From Hyphomicrobiales bacterium (GTDB lineage Bacteria; Pseudomonadota; Alphaproteobacteria; Rhizobiales; Rhizobiaceae), in NCBI GenBank assembly GCA_900469965.1, contig UBZP01000025.1:76441-140440 (forward strand): a DNA stretch of 64,000 nt, read 5' to 3'. The position numbers and the translations under genes are program-made. This document shows, one piece after another, positions 45,083 to 55,470 of this stretch (position 1 is the first letter of the stretch; the number at the start of each line of letters is the position of its first letter). Under the pieces are notes generated by a model. That model searched no databases. It was given only the letters and a program-made list of their open reading frames with translations, and was not told the origin of the DNA.

Positions 45083-45637
45083 TCAGAAGAATTCGATCGC
45101 GTTTTCCACCGGCTTCGGCGCCGGAATGGGCCGCTGCTCCAGGGCCACCGTGCGCTGTGCCTCGACGCCGGTCAGGGCATGCTGGCGGGCGCGGCCGGTG
45201 GAGGGCCAGTATTCGAGCTTGCGCCCGTGCTCGCCGCCCGTGCTCTCACCGACGATCTTGATGCCTTCGTCGGTCAGGAACTGCCGGGCGAACCGGGCAT
45301 TCTGTTCGCCGACATTGGAGAAGGTCGCAATCGTCTTGGCGCCGCCGAAGATCTTGGCCTCGAGCCGGTCCCGGCGCGCGCCCTGCTTCAGCAGGCCGTT
45401 GATCAGAAGCTCCATCAGATGCACGCCGTAGCGGGTGGCATCACCACCTGCCGCCATCGCCTCCATCGAGCCGGGGAGCAGGAAGTGGTTCATTCCACCG
45501 ACGCCCACGACCGGGTCGCGCAGGCAGGCGGCGACGCAGGATCCCAGGATCGTCGTCAGCACGACATCCGGGTCGTTCATCACCTTGTACTCACCCTGTA
45601 TCAGGTGGACGCGGCGCGTCCCTGCCTCAGTGATCAT
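45083..45637 (-). CDS. cheD: Chemoreceptor glutamine deamidase CheD
   Basis: CheD deamidates glutamines in chemoreceptors. The 184-residue protein has the catalytic Cys34 in [14 protein letters not shown] and His51 in GMNHFLLPG, plus the [11 protein letters not shown] segment. It overlaps cheY2 by four bases and precedes cheT. Confidence 0.95.
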   Translation of the reverse strand: MITEAGTRRVHLIQGEYKVMNDPDVVLTTILGSCVAACLRDPVVGVGGMNHFLLPGSMEAMAAGGDATRYGVHLMELLINGLLKQGARRDRLEAKIFGGAKTIATFSNVGEQNARFARQFLTDEGIKIVGESTGGEHGRKLEYWPSTGRARQHALTGVEAQRTVALEQRPIPAPKPVENAIEFF

Positions 45638-46023
45638 TTCAAGGCCCCGAACACGGCTTCGATGGCCGCTTTCATCTTGTCGATGGTGAAGGGCTTGGCG
45701 AGCACGTTGTTGGCGCCGAGTGCCGCCGCCTTCTGCACCAGCGCGCGGTCGCCCTGCGCCGTCAGGATGATGAAGGCCGCCTTCTTCGTCGCCGGGTTGG
45801 CGCGAACGTGCTGAAGGAAGACCAGCCCATCCATCTTGGGCATGTTGAAGTCCGAAATGACCAGGTGGTGGGGCTGCTGGGTCATGATCTTCAGACCCTG
45901 TTCGCCGTCGCCGGCCGCGGTGATCTGCTTGAAGCCGAGCTGTTGCAGCGCGTCTCCCAAAAGCAGTCGGCTGGTCACCTGATCGTCGACGATTAGTACT
46001 TTGATTTTCTCAGCGATAGACAT
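45634..46023 (-). CDS. cheY2: Chemotaxis response regulator CheY2
   Basis: CheY2 is the regulator that, in its phosphorylated form, controls the motor in Sinorhizobium. The 129-residue receiver has Asp13/Asp14, phosphoacceptor Asp58 in [12 protein letters not shown], Thr88 and Lys110. The ATG at 46023 shares one base with the cheB stop (TAATG). Confidence 0.94.
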   Translation of the reverse strand: MSIAEKIKVLIVDDQVTSRLLLGDALQQLGFKQITAAGDGEQGLKIMTQQPHHLVISDFNMPKMDGLVFLQHVRANPATKKAAFIILTAQGDRALVQKAAALGANNVLAKPFTIDKMKAAIEAVFGALK

Positions 46024-47081
46024 TAGTCGCTCCCTTCTTTGCGGGCCGCAGTAAGCTTCAGGATTTCCTCCCCGATGGACGCAAGCGGAAGCTGATGTTC
46101 CACCGCGCCAAGTTCGTAGGCCACCCGCGGCATCCCATATACGATGCAGGTCTTTTCGTTCTGGCCGATCGTGCGGGCACCGGCATGGCGCATCTTCAGT
46201 AGTCCGGCCGCTCCGTCCCGTCCCATCCCGGTCAGGATGACACCGACGGCATTGCGGCCGGCAAGTTCGGCGACCGAATCGAATAGCACGTCGACCGAGG
46301 GCCGATGGCCGTTGACCGGGTCCCGGTCGAGAAGGCGGCAGCAGGGCGCAGTCGTGCTGGCGACCTGCAGGTGCCGCTCGCCGCCCGGTGCCAGGTAGAT
46401 CTTGCCGATCTCGAGCCTCGCGCCGTCCGTCGCCTCCTCCACGCGCGGGGCGCAGAGGCGGTTCAGGCGCTCGGCAAAGCTCCTGGTGAAGCTCGGCGGC
46501 ATGTGCTGGGTGATGACCGTCGGCGGGCAGTTGACCGGGAACTTCTGGAGAACGGTGATCAGCGCCTCCACGCCGCCGGTCGAGGCCCCGATCGCGACGA
46601 TCTTGCGGCCCGTCCGGTAGGCGTCGGCGGCGTTGGCATTGGCCGGCGGCTGCACCGGTGCTGCCGGTTCGGAGCGGATGTAGCGCCGCTGCGAGCGGGC
46701 GGCGGCCTTCACCTTCTCGGCCAGGTCGCCGAAGGGACGGGCATCGCCCGGCTGCGGCTTGCCGACGCAATCGAAGGCGCCGATCTCGAGCGCGGCCAGC
46801 GTCGCTTCCGCGCCGCGGTGGGTCAGCGTGGACACCATGATCACCGGCATCGGACGAAGCCGCATGATCTTGTCCAGGAATTCCAACCCATTCATGTTCG
46901 GCATCTCGATGTCGAGCGTGACGACGTCCGGGTTGAGCTGCTTGATGGCGTTGCGGGCCTCCATCGCGTCGCCGGCCTGGCCGACGACATCGACATCGGG
47001 ATCGGCGCGCAGCACGGCCGTGATCAGCCCGCGCATGGTGGGCGAATCGTCGACGACAAGGACGCGTGCGGGTGCTGTCAT
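46023..47081 (-). CDS. cheB: Chemoreceptor methylesterase CheB
   Basis: CheB removes methyl groups from receptor glutamates after phosphorylation by CheA. The 352-residue protein has a receiver domain (Asp11, Asp12, phosphoacceptor Asp57) and a C-terminal methylesterase domain with the catalytic triad Ser167 (IGASTGG), His193 (TQHMPP) and Asp289 (GMGRDGAAG). It overlaps cheR by four bases. Confidence 0.96.
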   Translation of the reverse strand: MTAPARVLVVDDSPTMRGLITAVLRADPDVDVVGQAGDAMEARNAIKQLNPDVVTLDIEMPNMNGLEFLDKIMRLRPMPVIMVSTLTHRGAEATLAALEIGAFDCVGKPQPGDARPFGDLAEKVKAAARSQRRYIRSEPAAPVQPPANANAADAYRTGRKIVAIGASTGGVEALITVLQKFPVNCPPTVITQHMPPSFTRSFAERLNRLCAPRVEEATDGARLEIGKIYLAPGGERHLQVASTTAPCCRLLDRDPVNGHRPSVDVLFDSVAELAGRNAVGVILTGMGRDGAAGLLKMRHAGARTIGQNEKTCIVYGMPRVAYELGAVEHQLPLASIGEEILKLTAARKEGSD

Positions 47082-47977
47082 GCGCGTCTCCCCCTCCCGG
47101 TGTAGCGATAGGTGGTGATGCCGATGTTGTCGAAGAGCGCCTTGGATTCGCCCGACACACGCTCGGAATGGCCGATATAGAGATGCCCGCCCTCCGCCAG
47201 CATGCCGGCGAAGCGTGTCCAGATCTTCATCTGCGTCGGCTCGTCGAAATAGATGACGACGTTGCGGCAGAAGATGATGTCGAACGGCCCCTTGAACGGC
47301 CACTGGGCCATCAGGTTCAGCTCGTTGTAGGTGATCAGCTTCTTGACGCGGTCATCGATCTGCCACTTGCGGCGGCCGTCGATGTCCACCTCGCGGAAAT
47401 ACTGCTTGCGCATCGCCGGGTTGACGGTCTCGAGGGCGGCGGCGTCATAGGCGCCGGCCCGGGCGAGCGCCAGGATCTTCGGATCGATGTCGGTGGCCAG
47501 AATGCGGATATCGTAGTCGGCCGCATTCGGCAGCAGCGTCAAGAGCGTGAGCGCGATCGAATAGGGTTCCTGGCCGTCGGAGGAGGCGGCGGACCAGATT
47601 CTGACGCGGCCGCCGGCCTTGGCGCGGGCGATCAGCCCCGGCAGCACGTCGTGTTTCATGTGCTCGAAGTGGTGGTTTTCGCGGAAGAAGCGGGTGAAGT
47701 TCGTCGTCAGGTGCGACAGCATCTCCCGCCGCGCCGGCGCTCCTTCCGGCGAGGAGACGAGGGCACAGTATTCGCGAAACCCCTTCAGGCCGAGATTGCG
47801 GATGTGCTTGGACAGCCGCGAATAGACGAGCGAAGCCTTCGTCTCATTGAGATGGATGCCGGCATCGGCATAGATCATCGCTGCGATCTCGCTGAGATCG
47901 CGGCGGGTCAACGGATACTCGCCCGTTGCCAGGCACTCGTCCGGGGACAGTCTGGGCTCGAAGGCGGCCGACATCAT
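47078..47977 (-). CDS. cheR: Chemoreceptor methyltransferase CheR
   Basis: CheR methylates receptor glutamates using S-adenosylmethionine. The 299-residue protein has an N-terminal helical domain and a Rossmann-type domain with [36 protein letters not shown] and a C-terminal [16 protein letters not shown] motif. It overlaps cheB and cheW by four bases each. Confidence 0.96.
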   Translation of the reverse strand: MMSAAFEPRLSPDECLATGEYPLTRRDLSEIAAMIYADAGIHLNETKASLVYSRLSKHIRNLGLKGFREYCALVSSPEGAPARREMLSHLTTNFTRFFRENHHFEHMKHDVLPGLIARAKAGGRVRIWSAASSDGQEPYSIALTLLTLLPNAADYDIRILATDIDPKILALARAGAYDAAALETVNPAMRKQYFREVDIDGRRKWQIDDRVKKLITYNELNLMAQWPFKGPFDIIFCRNVVIYFDEPTQMKIWTRFAGMLAEGGHLYIGHSERVSGESKALFDNIGITTYRYTGRGRRA

Positions 47978-48438
47978 GCTGCTTCGCTTTCGACGTGCGG
48001 GAAGAGCGCCTCCAGCTCGATCATGCAGATCATCCGGCCCTCGATGGCCAGGATGCCGCGCGCGTAGTTCTTCGCCATCTCGTTGGCGATGTCCGGGGTC
48101 GGCTGCACGTTGTCGTCGGTGACCGTCAGGATGTCGGACACCGCATCGACCAGCAGGCCGACGGTCTTCGGGCCGACCTGCGCCACGATGATCACGTGCC
48201 GGACCGTCGGCTCCGCCGGCTTCATGCCGAGGCGCATGGACATGTCGATGATCGGCAGGACCGCGCCGCGCAAGTTGATCACGCCGAGCACGTAGGGCGG
48301 CGCATGCGGCATCGGCGTTGCGGGAGTCCAGCCGCGGATCTCCCGTACCGACATGATGTTCACACAGAATTCCTGATCCCCGATCCGGAAGGCGATGAGC
48401 TCCCGGCCCTGCGTCAGTGATTTGGCTGCATAAGTCAT
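47974..48438 (-). CDS. cheW: Chemotaxis coupling protein CheW
   Basis: CheW links receptors to CheA. The 154-residue protein is a single CheW domain with LIAFRIGDQEFCVNIMSVRE and the conserved APPYVLGVINLRGAVLPIID. It lies four bases downstream of cheA and overlaps cheR by four. Confidence 0.95.
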   Translation of the reverse strand: MTYAAKSLTQGRELIAFRIGDQEFCVNIMSVREIRGWTPATPMPHAPPYVLGVINLRGAVLPIIDMSMRLGMKPAEPTVRHVIIVAQVGPKTVGLLVDAVSDILTVTDDNVQPTPDIANEMAKNYARGILAIEGRMICMIELEALFPHVESEAA

Positions 48439-48442
48439 GGCA

Positions 48443-50740
48443 TCAACCGGTTGCTGCGAGCGAGATTTCTTGTTTCAGGGACTGGCCGCGCGAGGCGGCG
48501 ACGACGGCGTCGACATCGAGGATGAGCGCCACGCGCCCGTCGCCGAGGATCGTCGCCGCGGCGATGCCCGGCACGTGGGTGTAGTTGGCCTCGAGGCTCT
48601 TGATGACGACCTGGCGCTGGCCCTGGATCGCATCGACCATCAGCGCCCGCTGTCCGCCGCCTTCGGATTCGACCAGAAGCGCGACACCGTCGACCGGGTT
48701 GGCCTGCGTGGCGCGGAAGTTCAGGATCCGGCCGACGTCCACGAGCGGGCAGAAGGAATTGCGGATCGAGATCAGCCGCTGGCTGGCGCCGAAGGAATGG
48801 ATCGCGGAGGCTTCCGGCTGCAGCGTCTCGACGATGGCGGTCAGCGGCACGACGAGCGTCTGGCCGGCAACCGTGACCACCATGCCGTCGAGGACGGCGA
48901 GGGTCAGCGGCAGGCTCATGGTGAAGACCGAGCCCTGGCCGGGCTTGGACGAGATCGTGATGCGGCCGCCGAGCGCCTGGATCGAGCGCTTGACCACGTC
49001 CATGCCGACGCCGCGGCCGGAGATGTCGGAGATCTTGTCGGCGGTGGAGAAGCCGGCGTGGAAGATCAGGTTGTCGATCTCCTCGTCGGACAGGTTGGCA
49101 TCGGCCGCGATCAGGTCGTTGTCGATCGCCTTCTGGCGAACCTTCTCGCGGTTGATGCCGCCGCCGTCGTCGGCAAGCTCGATGACGATGCGGCCGGAGC
49201 GGTGCTTCGCCGTCAGGCGGACCGTGCCTTCCGGATTCTTGCCGAGCGCCTCGCGCTTCTCGGGCGCTTCCAGGCCGTGGTCGACGGCGTTGCGGATCAT
49301 GTGCGTCAGCGGCTCGGCCAGCTTGTCGATGACGGTCTTGTCGACTTCGGTGTTCTCGCCCTCGGTGATCAGGCGGACCGACTTGCCGGTCACGTCGGCG
49401 ATTTCGCGGACGATGCGCGACATGCGCTGGAACACCGGCTTCACCGGCTGCGCGCGGATCGCCATGACCGAGTCCTGGATCTCGCGGGTCAGCTGCTGCA
49501 GCTCTTCCAGGCCCATGTTGATCGAGGAAACGCCGTTGTTGTCGTTTTCGATGACGCTCTGGGAGAGCATCGCCTGGTTGATGACGAGCTCACCCACCAG
49601 GTTGATCAGGCGGTCGACGCGGTCGAGGTCGACGCGGATGGTCGGTGCCGCGGCAGCGGCGGACGCTGCGGATGCAGCCGGGCTGGCAGCGGCGGCAGCC
49701 TGTTGCGCGGCCGGTGCAACCCTGGCCTCACTCTTCGGAGCCTCGGCGCGGGGGCTGGCCGCGATCGGCACGACGTTGCTCTCGGCGACCGCGGTCTGCT
49801 TGACCGGAGCCGGGGCTTCGTCGGCTTCGGCCGGAACATCGGTGTCGGCGTCGTCGAGAATGGAGAGGTCGAACGGAACCGGCTGCATCGGCAGCTCGTC
49901 GTCGCCCGCTTCCGGCTCGTGGTCTTCCTCGACGGTGCGGACTTCCAGATCGCAATCCCATTCGGCGAATTCGAAGACGGAGCGGACGCCGTCCTCTCCC
50001 TTCTCGGTCGTGATGGAGATCTTCCAGGAGAAATAGGCTTCCTCGGGGTTCATGTCCTGCAGCAGCGGCAGGCTGTCCATGTCGCAGCGAATGCTCATTT
50101 CGCCGATGCGGGAGAGATCGCGCAGCAGCAGCGCGGCCTCGTTGCCCTTGGCATAGAGTTCGCGCTTGGGGTGGAACAGGATCTCGCAGGTCGGCGCGTA
50201 GGGCTCGACCGGCTTCTCCTCGCCGCCGAAATCATCGAAGGAGAACGGGATCGGCTGGAAGCCTTCGTCGTTGACGGCCGGTGCCGCCGGGGCGGGCGCT
50301 GCCGCCTGCGGCGCAGGCGCGGGCTTTGCCGCCGGGGCCTCGCTTGCCGCCGGCATCTCCCCGTTGGCGAGCGCCTCGAGTTCGCGGATCAGCTGCTTGC
50401 TGCGCGCCTCGTCGACGCCGCCGCCGTCGCGGGCGGCATTCGTCAGGTCGGCCAGCACGTCGGCCGACTTCAGCATCACCTTCAGCACGTCCTGGTTCGG
50501 CTCGAGCTTGTTGGATCGAACGCAATCAAGTGTGGTCTCGAAAACGTGGGCGAAGGACACCAGATCGTCCAGGCCGAAGGCACCTGCCCCGCCCTTGATC
50601 GAGTGCACCGCGCGGAAGACCGCATTGACGGTCTCCGGGTCGCGATCGCCATCGTTCAGCTTCAAGAGACCGGATTCCAGTTCGGCGAGCTGCTCCTCGC
50701 ACTCCTGGAAGAAGATCTCCTTGATTTCGTTCATATCCAT
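48443..50740 (-). CDS. cheA: Chemotaxis sensor kinase CheA
   Basis: CheA autophosphorylates under receptor control and passes phosphate to CheY1, CheY2 and CheB. The 765-residue protein has an Hpt domain with the phosphorylated His46 (RAVHSIKGGAGAFG) and an Ala/Pro-rich regulator-binding region (about 115-330). The dimerisation and ATPase domain follows, with N-box HMIRNAVDHGLE, ELADDGGGIN and SGRGVGMDVV, and a C-terminal CheW-like domain (about 625-765). It is 16 bases downstream of cheY1. Confidence 0.97.
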   Translation of the reverse strand: MDMNEIKEIFFQECEEQLAELESGLLKLNDGDRDPETVNAVFRAVHSIKGGAGAFGLDDLVSFAHVFETTLDCVRSNKLEPNQDVLKVMLKSADVLADLTNAARDGGGVDEARSKQLIRELEALANGEMPAASEAPAAKPAPAPQAAAPAPAAPAVNDEGFQPIPFSFDDFGGEEKPVEPYAPTCEILFHPKRELYAKGNEAALLLRDLSRIGEMSIRCDMDSLPLLQDMNPEEAYFSWKISITTEKGEDGVRSVFEFAEWDCDLEVRTVEEDHEPEAGDDELPMQPVPFDLSILDDADTDVPAEADEAPAPVKQTAVAESNVVPIAASPRAEAPKSEARVAPAAQQAAAAASPAASAASAAAAAPTIRVDLDRVDRLINLVGELVINQAMLSQSVIENDNNGVSSINMGLEELQQLTREIQDSVMAIRAQPVKPVFQRMSRIVREIADVTGKSVRLITEGENTEVDKTVIDKLAEPLTHMIRNAVDHGLEAPEKREALGKNPEGTVRLTAKHRSGRIVIELADDGGGINREKVRQKAIDNDLIAADANLSDEEIDNLIFHAGFSTADKISDISGRGVGMDVVKRSIQALGGRITISSKPGQGSVFTMSLPLTLAVLDGMVVTVAGQTLVVPLTAIVETLQPEASAIHSFGASQRLISIRNSFCPLVDVGRILNFRATQANPVDGVALLVESEGGGQRALMVDAIQGQRQVVIKSLEANYTHVPGIAAATILGDGRVALILDVDAVVAASRGQSLKQEISLAATG

Positions 50741-50756
50741 CGGGAGGAACCTCGAT

Positions 50757-51122
50757 TTAAGCGGTCACGCGCTCGATTGCATCGATGAGTTTGGTGGGGT
50801 CGAACGGCTTGACGATCCAGCCGGTCGCGCCAGCCTGGCGGGCGCGGTTCTTCTTTTCCGCATCGCTCTCGGTCGTCAGGACGAGGATCGGGATCGCCCG
50901 GTACTTCTCGTTGCGGCGCACGCCCTCGATGAAGCCGAAGCCGTCGAGGCGCGGCATGTTGATGTCGGTGACGATGACATCGGGATTGGCCTCTTCCAGG
51001 ACTTCCAGCCCCTCGACGCCGTCCTCCGCCTGGATCGTCTCGAATCCGGCATTGTTCAGGGTCACCAGAAGCATGTTCCGGATCGTCCGTGAATCATCCA
51101 CGGTAAGCACCTTCTTTTTCAT
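50757..51122 (-). CDS. cheY1: Chemotaxis response regulator CheY1
   Basis: In Sinorhizobium CheY1 acts as a phosphate sink that drains CheY2 through CheA. The 121-residue receiver has Asp9/Asp10, phosphoacceptor Asp53 in VTDINMPRLDG, Thr83/Thr84 and Lys105. It overlaps cheS by four bases. Confidence 0.94.
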   Translation of the reverse strand: MKKKVLTVDDSRTIRNMLLVTLNNAGFETIQAEDGVEGLEVLEEANPDVIVTDINMPRLDGFGFIEGVRRNEKYRAIPILVLTTESDAEKKNRARQAGATGWIVKPFDPTKLIDAIERVTA

Positions 51123-51421
51123 CGCTGAATCTCCTTGGCCAGCAGGTGTTCAATGTTGACGCCGATCAGTTGCATCGTCTTGAGGAACGGCTCCGATGCC
51201 TTGGCGAACGTGTAGCTGCGCTTGTCGGCTTCCCATGTCTTGGCAGCGGCCATCAGGACCTGTGCGCACAGGGCGCCGATGCGCTCGACGGCGGAAGCGT
51301 CGATCGCCAGGTCGCTGCCCTTCAGCGCCATCAGCTTGTCGCGAAGCGCGGTCGCCTCGTTGAGATCCAGCACGGGTGCCAGGCTCAGGCTTTTCTGAGC
51401 GGCCTTCTTGCTCGCCATCAC
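51119..51421 (-). CDS. cheS: STAS-domain chemotaxis protein CheS
   Basis: The 100-residue protein is a single STAS domain (LSLAPVLDLNEATALRDKLM, then DLAIDASAVERIGALCAQVL). In Sinorhizobium CheS binds CheA and speeds the loss of phosphate from CheY1. It lies between icpA and cheY1 in the order known for rhizobia. The usual STAS phospho-acceptor Ser/Thr after the second strand is replaced here by the SAVERIG segment, as in anti-anti-sigma-like proteins used for binding. Confidence 0.88.
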   Translation of the reverse strand: MMASKKAAQKSLSLAPVLDLNEATALRDKLMALKGSDLAIDASAVERIGALCAQVLMAAAKTWEADKRSYTFAKASEPFLKTMQLIGVNIEHLLAKEIQR

Positions 51422-51548
51422 TGCGTTCCTTGTCTGCTTGTGTCAGCGTTGATTGTCCGGGACGTCTGTTCGGGCGCGAACCAGCCGGAGCCTTCGCGCC
51501 GGCTGCGTCGCGATGAGAATTCGTGGCAGGGCCGGTCCTGTCGCATCG

Positions 51549-53132
51549 TCAGCCTCCGTACCCGACTGCGCGCACGGCCACCGGAGCCGGTGCGGGCGCA
51601 TGCTGGATCTGCCGGGAAGCCTCGACCGGCCGTGCAGGTGCCTGCGGCTGGCGCAGGTGAAACTGGCGGATGGTCTGTCCAAGCTCGAGGATGACGGTGT
51701 GGAGGTCGCCGCCGGCGCGATCCAGCCCCTCGGCCAGATCGACATCGGCGCGGGCCTGCGAGCCCAGGCGGCCGAGATCGGCGCTCACGGCATCGAGGCC
51801 GCCAACACCCTCGTCGCTGGCGCGCGCAATCGCAGCGATCGCATCGTTGATGCCGGTGACCTGCACGACGATGTTGCCGATCGCATCCTGGGTGCGGTTG
51901 ACGTGATCGACGCCGGCCTCGACCTGTGCCTTGGTGCCGCTGACGAGCTGCTTGATCTCACGCGCCGCGTCGGCCGAGCGCTGGGCCAGCGCCCGCACCT
52001 CCTGGGCCACGACCGCGAAGCCGCGGCCGCTGTCGCCGGCACGCGCCGCCTCGATGCCGGCATTCAACGCCAAGAGATTGGTCTGGAAGGCGATTTCGTC
52101 GATGACCCCGATGATCTGGCCGATTTTTTCCGCCGAGGCCTCGATGTCGGCCATCGCCGACATGGCCTCTCCGACGATCCGGCCGCTGTGTTCGGCCGAC
52201 TGGCGGGTCGACTGCGCGGCGGCCTCGGCGTTGCGCGTCTCGGCGAGGTTCAGCTTCAGCCGGCCGGCAATCTCGGTGAGCGTCGATGCGGTATCCGACA
52301 GTGCGGAGGAATGGGCCTGCGTGCGTTCGGCGAGATGGCCGGCCTTCGCGGACAGCGCTTGCGCCATCGATCCCGAGACCTCGCCGCGCTCGAGGGCGGA
52401 GCCGAGATGGCGCTGGATGTCGGCCAGCGCCGTATCGAGCGTGCCCGCCAGCGCGCGCCACTCCTCCGGCATCTGCTCGCCGGTCTCGTGGGTGAAGTCG
52501 AGATTGGCAAGGCTGCGGATCACCTCGCCGAAGGCAAGCTCGAAGGCGCCCTGATCGGCCTTGCGCTGTTCTGCCAGCGCGCGGTGGTGGGTGTGGCGAA
52601 GCTCGTTGAAACGCAGCGAAACGCCGATCTCCGCATCGACCATGGCGACGCGGACGAAGGCGGTGAGAAGTTCGGAAAGTTCCTTGCGGCGGGCGTTCCT
52701 CGTCCCGGACAGGATCGCCTTCGGCCAGTATTCCTCCAGCAGTCCGTCGATGACGTGCTCGAGCACGACGGTGTGGCCGGAAAGCCGCCAGCGCGGATCG
52801 AGGCCCATCTGGCTCTCGGCGTCGGCCAAGACCTTCACCCGTTCGGCATAGAGGCTATCGAAACGCGCGTCGGTCAGGACGCTCCAGTGGGAGGCATGGA
52901 GATCGTGCAGCCGATCGATCGCCCGTTCGCTCTGGAACTGCCGGGCGGCATCGGGGAAGGTCTGGAAGCGCTGGAAGAGATCGCGCAGGGCGCTTTCGAC
53001 ATGACGTTCCAGGGTCTTGCGGTGGTCGCGGAGGATGTCGCCGTGCGCAGGTTCCAGGCCAGCGAATCTCAGCCGGTCGCGAAGGCTTGCCGCCTGCCCC
53101 GTCTGAGCCTGTTCTGCTGGCGTCTCCTGCAC
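51549..53132 (-). CDS. icpA: Cytoplasmic globin-domain chemoreceptor IcpA
   Basis: IcpA is the soluble receptor at the head of the che operon. A GTG start at 53132 (527 residues) follows a GGGGACA ribosome site. Residues 15-185 form a protoglobin-type sensor domain. The rest is a methyl-accepting signalling domain with the hairpin tip [20 protein letters not shown]. No membrane segment is present. The helix that normally bears the heme-binding His (HxxIGLxPxW in HemAT) reads [10 protein letters not shown], so Glu106 stands where the His should be. TTAACC repeats lie upstream at 53394-53416. Confidence 0.9.
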   Translation of the reverse strand: MQETPAEQAQTGQAASLRDRLRFAGLEPAHGDILRDHRKTLERHVESALRDLFQRFQTFPDAARQFQSERAIDRLHDLHASHWSVLTDARFDSLYAERVKVLADAESQMGLDPRWRLSGHTVVLEHVIDGLLEEYWPKAILSGTRNARRKELSELLTAFVRVAMVDAEIGVSLRFNELRHTHHRALAEQRKADQGAFELAFGEVIRSLANLDFTHETGEQMPEEWRALAGTLDTALADIQRHLGSALERGEVSGSMAQALSAKAGHLAERTQAHSSALSDTASTLTEIAGRLKLNLAETRNAEAAAQSTRQSAEHSGRIVGEAMSAMADIEASAEKIGQIIGVIDEIAFQTNLLALNAGIEAARAGDSGRGFAVVAQEVRALAQRSADAAREIKQLVSGTKAQVEAGVDHVNRTQDAIGNIVVQVTGINDAIAAIARASDEGVGGLDAVSADLGRLGSQARADVDLAEGLDRAGGDLHTVILELGQTIRQFHLRQPQAPARPVEASRQIQHAPAPAPVAVRAVGYGG

Positions 53133-53616
53133 TTTCTGTCCCCATGCACAATGCAAGTTTCCCGGCCATTGCTGGCCAAGCCGGTGAATTCGTCCATGGG
53201 GGTGGCAAACGTTCTGCGGTTCCGTAGTCCGCACGGCGTCGATTGCGCGTCGGGCCGAATTCGCCCTTCGCTGTCCATGGTCAATTTCGGTGAAGCTTGA
53301 TACCGGGTCGAAACCGGTACGGGCGGTACGGCATCATGCCTGAGTGGGAAATGGTGAGATTCCCCATTCCGACGCGTGAGACCATGTTTATGGTTAATTC
53401 CTTGCCTGAAGGTTAATGCGCTGCGGCATCGCTGTACTTTCACGGGACGGGGGGCCCGGCCGCCCGGCCGTTTGCGCGCCCTCGGGGTTCGCGCCGCCCC
53501 CCATATCCCTAGAATTCGCTAGGCAAAAAAGTGCCGGGGTCAATGTTTGGCAAGGCAAAAGCAAGTTTCAGGTGCTAGAAGTGCTTTCCAGACGATGATG
53601 TCCTTGGGAATGAGCA
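53133..53616. promoter_or_regulatory. Upstream region of the che operon
   Basis: This region lies ahead of icpA on the minus strand and should hold the che promoter. It carries two TTAACC direct repeats on the coding strand, 19 bases apart, at about 53392-53397 and 53411-53416; the nearer one reads TTAACCAT. This is not a perfect TTAA-N7-TTAA box. No gene is seen. Confidence 0.45.
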
Positions 53617-53730
53617 ATGATTGTTCTTTGGTTGAGTGCATTGATCTTGACTGTCGCAACGCTTGCAGCGGTCGCGACGCTTATCGGTATAGACGGCCGC
53701 CAGCCCGCCCGGGCACCGGCGATTTTCTGA
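53617..53730 (+). CDS. Possible small membrane protein of 37 residues
   Basis: A short open frame starting ATG ATT GTT and ending TGA at 53728-53730 encodes 37 residues. Residues 1-24 form one strongly hydrophobic segment (VLWLSALILTVATLAAVA), followed by a polar tail with GRQPARAPAIF. A GGGA-type ribosome site precedes it. It lies in the 640-base gap between icpA and rhaK. Small single-helix proteins are common, but such a short frame can also arise by chance. Confidence 0.35.
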   Translation: MIVLWLSALILTVATLAAVATLIGIDGRQPARAPAIF

Positions 53731-53773
53731 TCCGACCTTCAGGCCGGCCAACGATCGGGGCGCCCGGCGCGCC

Positions 53774-55135
53774 TCAATCGCCCGCGAGGCTGCGCCATTT
53801 CTCGACATAGGCCGCCGCGGCTTCGGGCAGCGGCGGCTGCGCCGACCGCAGGCGCGGCTTCGGCATTCCGTCCACAGCCAGGCAAGCGGCACCGACACTG
53901 GTGCCGGTGGCGCTTTCGCCGACAAGCACGCCCCTGCCGGTGGCAGCCGCCAGCATCGCCAGATATCGACCGTTGCCCGAGAACGGGCCCTCGACGATCA
54001 CCGGCCCGTCCGCGCTGATGAGCGAAAGGCAGGTCGCGCTCATGAGGGCGAGATGGAACGCGATCGCGACCTGGACCTCGTCTTCGGTGAGATGCGCCCT
54101 GTCGATCGTCCATCGGGCCTTCCGGCCGGGAAAGGGTCCTGAATCATCCGGGATGGACGGCAGGATCATCGCCTGCCGCGCCAGCACGGAGGCGACCGCC
54201 TCATCGCCGACGGGCGCGTTTCGGCCGCCGAGCAGAGAGAAGGCGCGGCCGCCCATGAAGCGGGCCGACGGAACCGGATCGCCCAGCGCATTGACGTTGA
54301 CGAGCGTGTCGCGCCGCTCGTCCAGCTCGCGGCGGCGCGCGCCCATCGCCATGCAGACGACCCAGGTGCCGGTCGAGACGACCGCATAGGGCGAAGGCGT
54401 GGTCAGGACATAGGGCAGCAGCGAGGCGTTGGAATCGTGGATGCCGCAATGGACGGGCGTTCCCGCGTCCAGTCCGGTCAGGGCTGCAAGCTCGGGCAGG
54501 ATCGGCCCGAGCACGTCGGAGGCCTTGCGCAGGGGCGGCATCAGGCTGCCCCAACCTTGCTCCTTCACCAGCGTGGAATAGCGCCGATTCACGGGCTCCC
54601 ACAGATCCGCGTGACAGCCGAGCGAGGTGACCTCGCCCGAGCGCACGCCGGTCAGCCGGAACGACCAGTATTGCGCATACATCAGGATGGACGCGGTCCG
54701 CGCGAACGCCTCGGGGAAGCGGCGCGACTGCCAATAGAGCTGCATGCCGGCGTTCAGGCCGACCGGCAGCTTCGGCGTGCCCGTCTCGGAGAAGGCGGGG
54801 CGAACGGCTTCGTAGTCCGCCAGCAGTTCCTGGGGGCCTGCGTGCTCGTAATCCAGCACCGGCAGCGTGAGCGCGCCCTTTTCGTCCACCAGCGCCGCCG
54901 TCGCACCGTGGGTCGTCACCGAGATACGGTCGATCCGGCGCTCGCTGTTCAGCGCCCGCAGGCTGTCGAGAATGAAGGTCCAGAGGCGTTCGGTGTCGAA
55001 ATGCGGATAGGGCGGGGCGTCCACCACGCCGTTGGGCGTGGTGCGCACCGCGATCTCGGCGAAGCTCTCGCCATCGACGAGCGCAACCTTGGCATTCGTC
55101 TTGCCGATGTCGATGACGGCGATCGTTCGGGCCAT
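53774..55135 (-). CDS. rhaK: Rhamnose kinase RhaK (FGGY family)
   Basis: The 453-residue protein has the ASKHA/FGGY phosphate-binding start AVIDIGKTNAKVALVD at about residues 5-20, and CGIHDSNASLLPYVLTTPSP with STGTWVVCM in the second half. In Rhizobium leguminosarum rhaK ends the rhaRSTPQUK operon and encodes the sugar kinase, also needed for transport activity. It lies ten bases after rhaU. Confidence 0.9.
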   Translation of the reverse strand: MARTIAVIDIGKTNAKVALVDGESFAEIAVRTTPNGVVDAPPYPHFDTERLWTFILDSLRALNSERRIDRISVTTHGATAALVDEKGALTLPVLDYEHAGPQELLADYEAVRPAFSETGTPKLPVGLNAGMQLYWQSRRFPEAFARTASILMYAQYWSFRLTGVRSGEVTSLGCHADLWEPVNRRYSTLVKEQGWGSLMPPLRKASDVLGPILPELAALTGLDAGTPVHCGIHDSNASLLPYVLTTPSPYAVVSTGTWVVCMAMGARRRELDERRDTLVNVNALGDPVPSARFMGGRAFSLLGGRNAPVGDEAVASVLARQAMILPSIPDDSGPFPGRKARWTIDRAHLTEDEVQVAIAFHLALMSATCLSLISADGPVIVEGPFSGNGRYLAMLAAATGRGVLVGESATGTSVGAACLAVDGMPKPRLRSAQPPLPEAAAAYVEKWRSLAGD

Positions 55136-55145
55136 GGTGCTCGCT

Positions 55146-55460
55146 TCATTCCATATGAAAGACGGTGCGCAGCGGCACGGCGACCGGTTCGTTGTCCGGC
55201 TTCGTCTCCATGATGTCGGCCATGTGCGCCCACCAGCGCTTCATCACCGGGTGTTCGGCCAGGCTGTCCATCCTGTGGTCGTCGCGCCGCCACAGCACGC
55301 CGAAGAGCAGGCCCGTCTCCTCGTCCAGATGGATGGAGTAGTCGGAGATGCCGGCCTCCTTCAGCAGGGCGGCGAGCTCCGGCCAGATCGCGTCGTGCCG
55401 CGCCTTGTATTCCTCGGCCATGCCGGGGTTGAGGCGCATGCGGAAGGCATATTTTTCCAT
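55146..55460 (-). CDS. rhaU: L-rhamnose mutarotase RhaU
   Basis: RhaU interconverts the alpha and beta anomers of L-rhamnose. From the ATG at 55460, preceded by GAGGGAC, the protein has 104 residues. It retains the residues known from the RhaM/RhaU family: Tyr18, His22 and the Trp76-Trp77 pair. It lies between rhaQ and rhaK. Confidence 0.95.
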   Translation of the reverse strand: MEKYAFRMRLNPGMAEEYKARHDAIWPELAALLKEAGISDYSIHLDEETGLLFGVLWRRDDHRMDSLAEHPVMKRWWAHMADIMETKPDNEPVAVPLRTVFHME

Positions 55461-55470
55461 CGGTCCCTCC

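Noticed and set aside
53575-53925. A 116-codon minus-strand frame over the rhaK 3' end
   Set aside because: It overlaps the certain rhaK coding end in another frame, with no domain or ribosome site.
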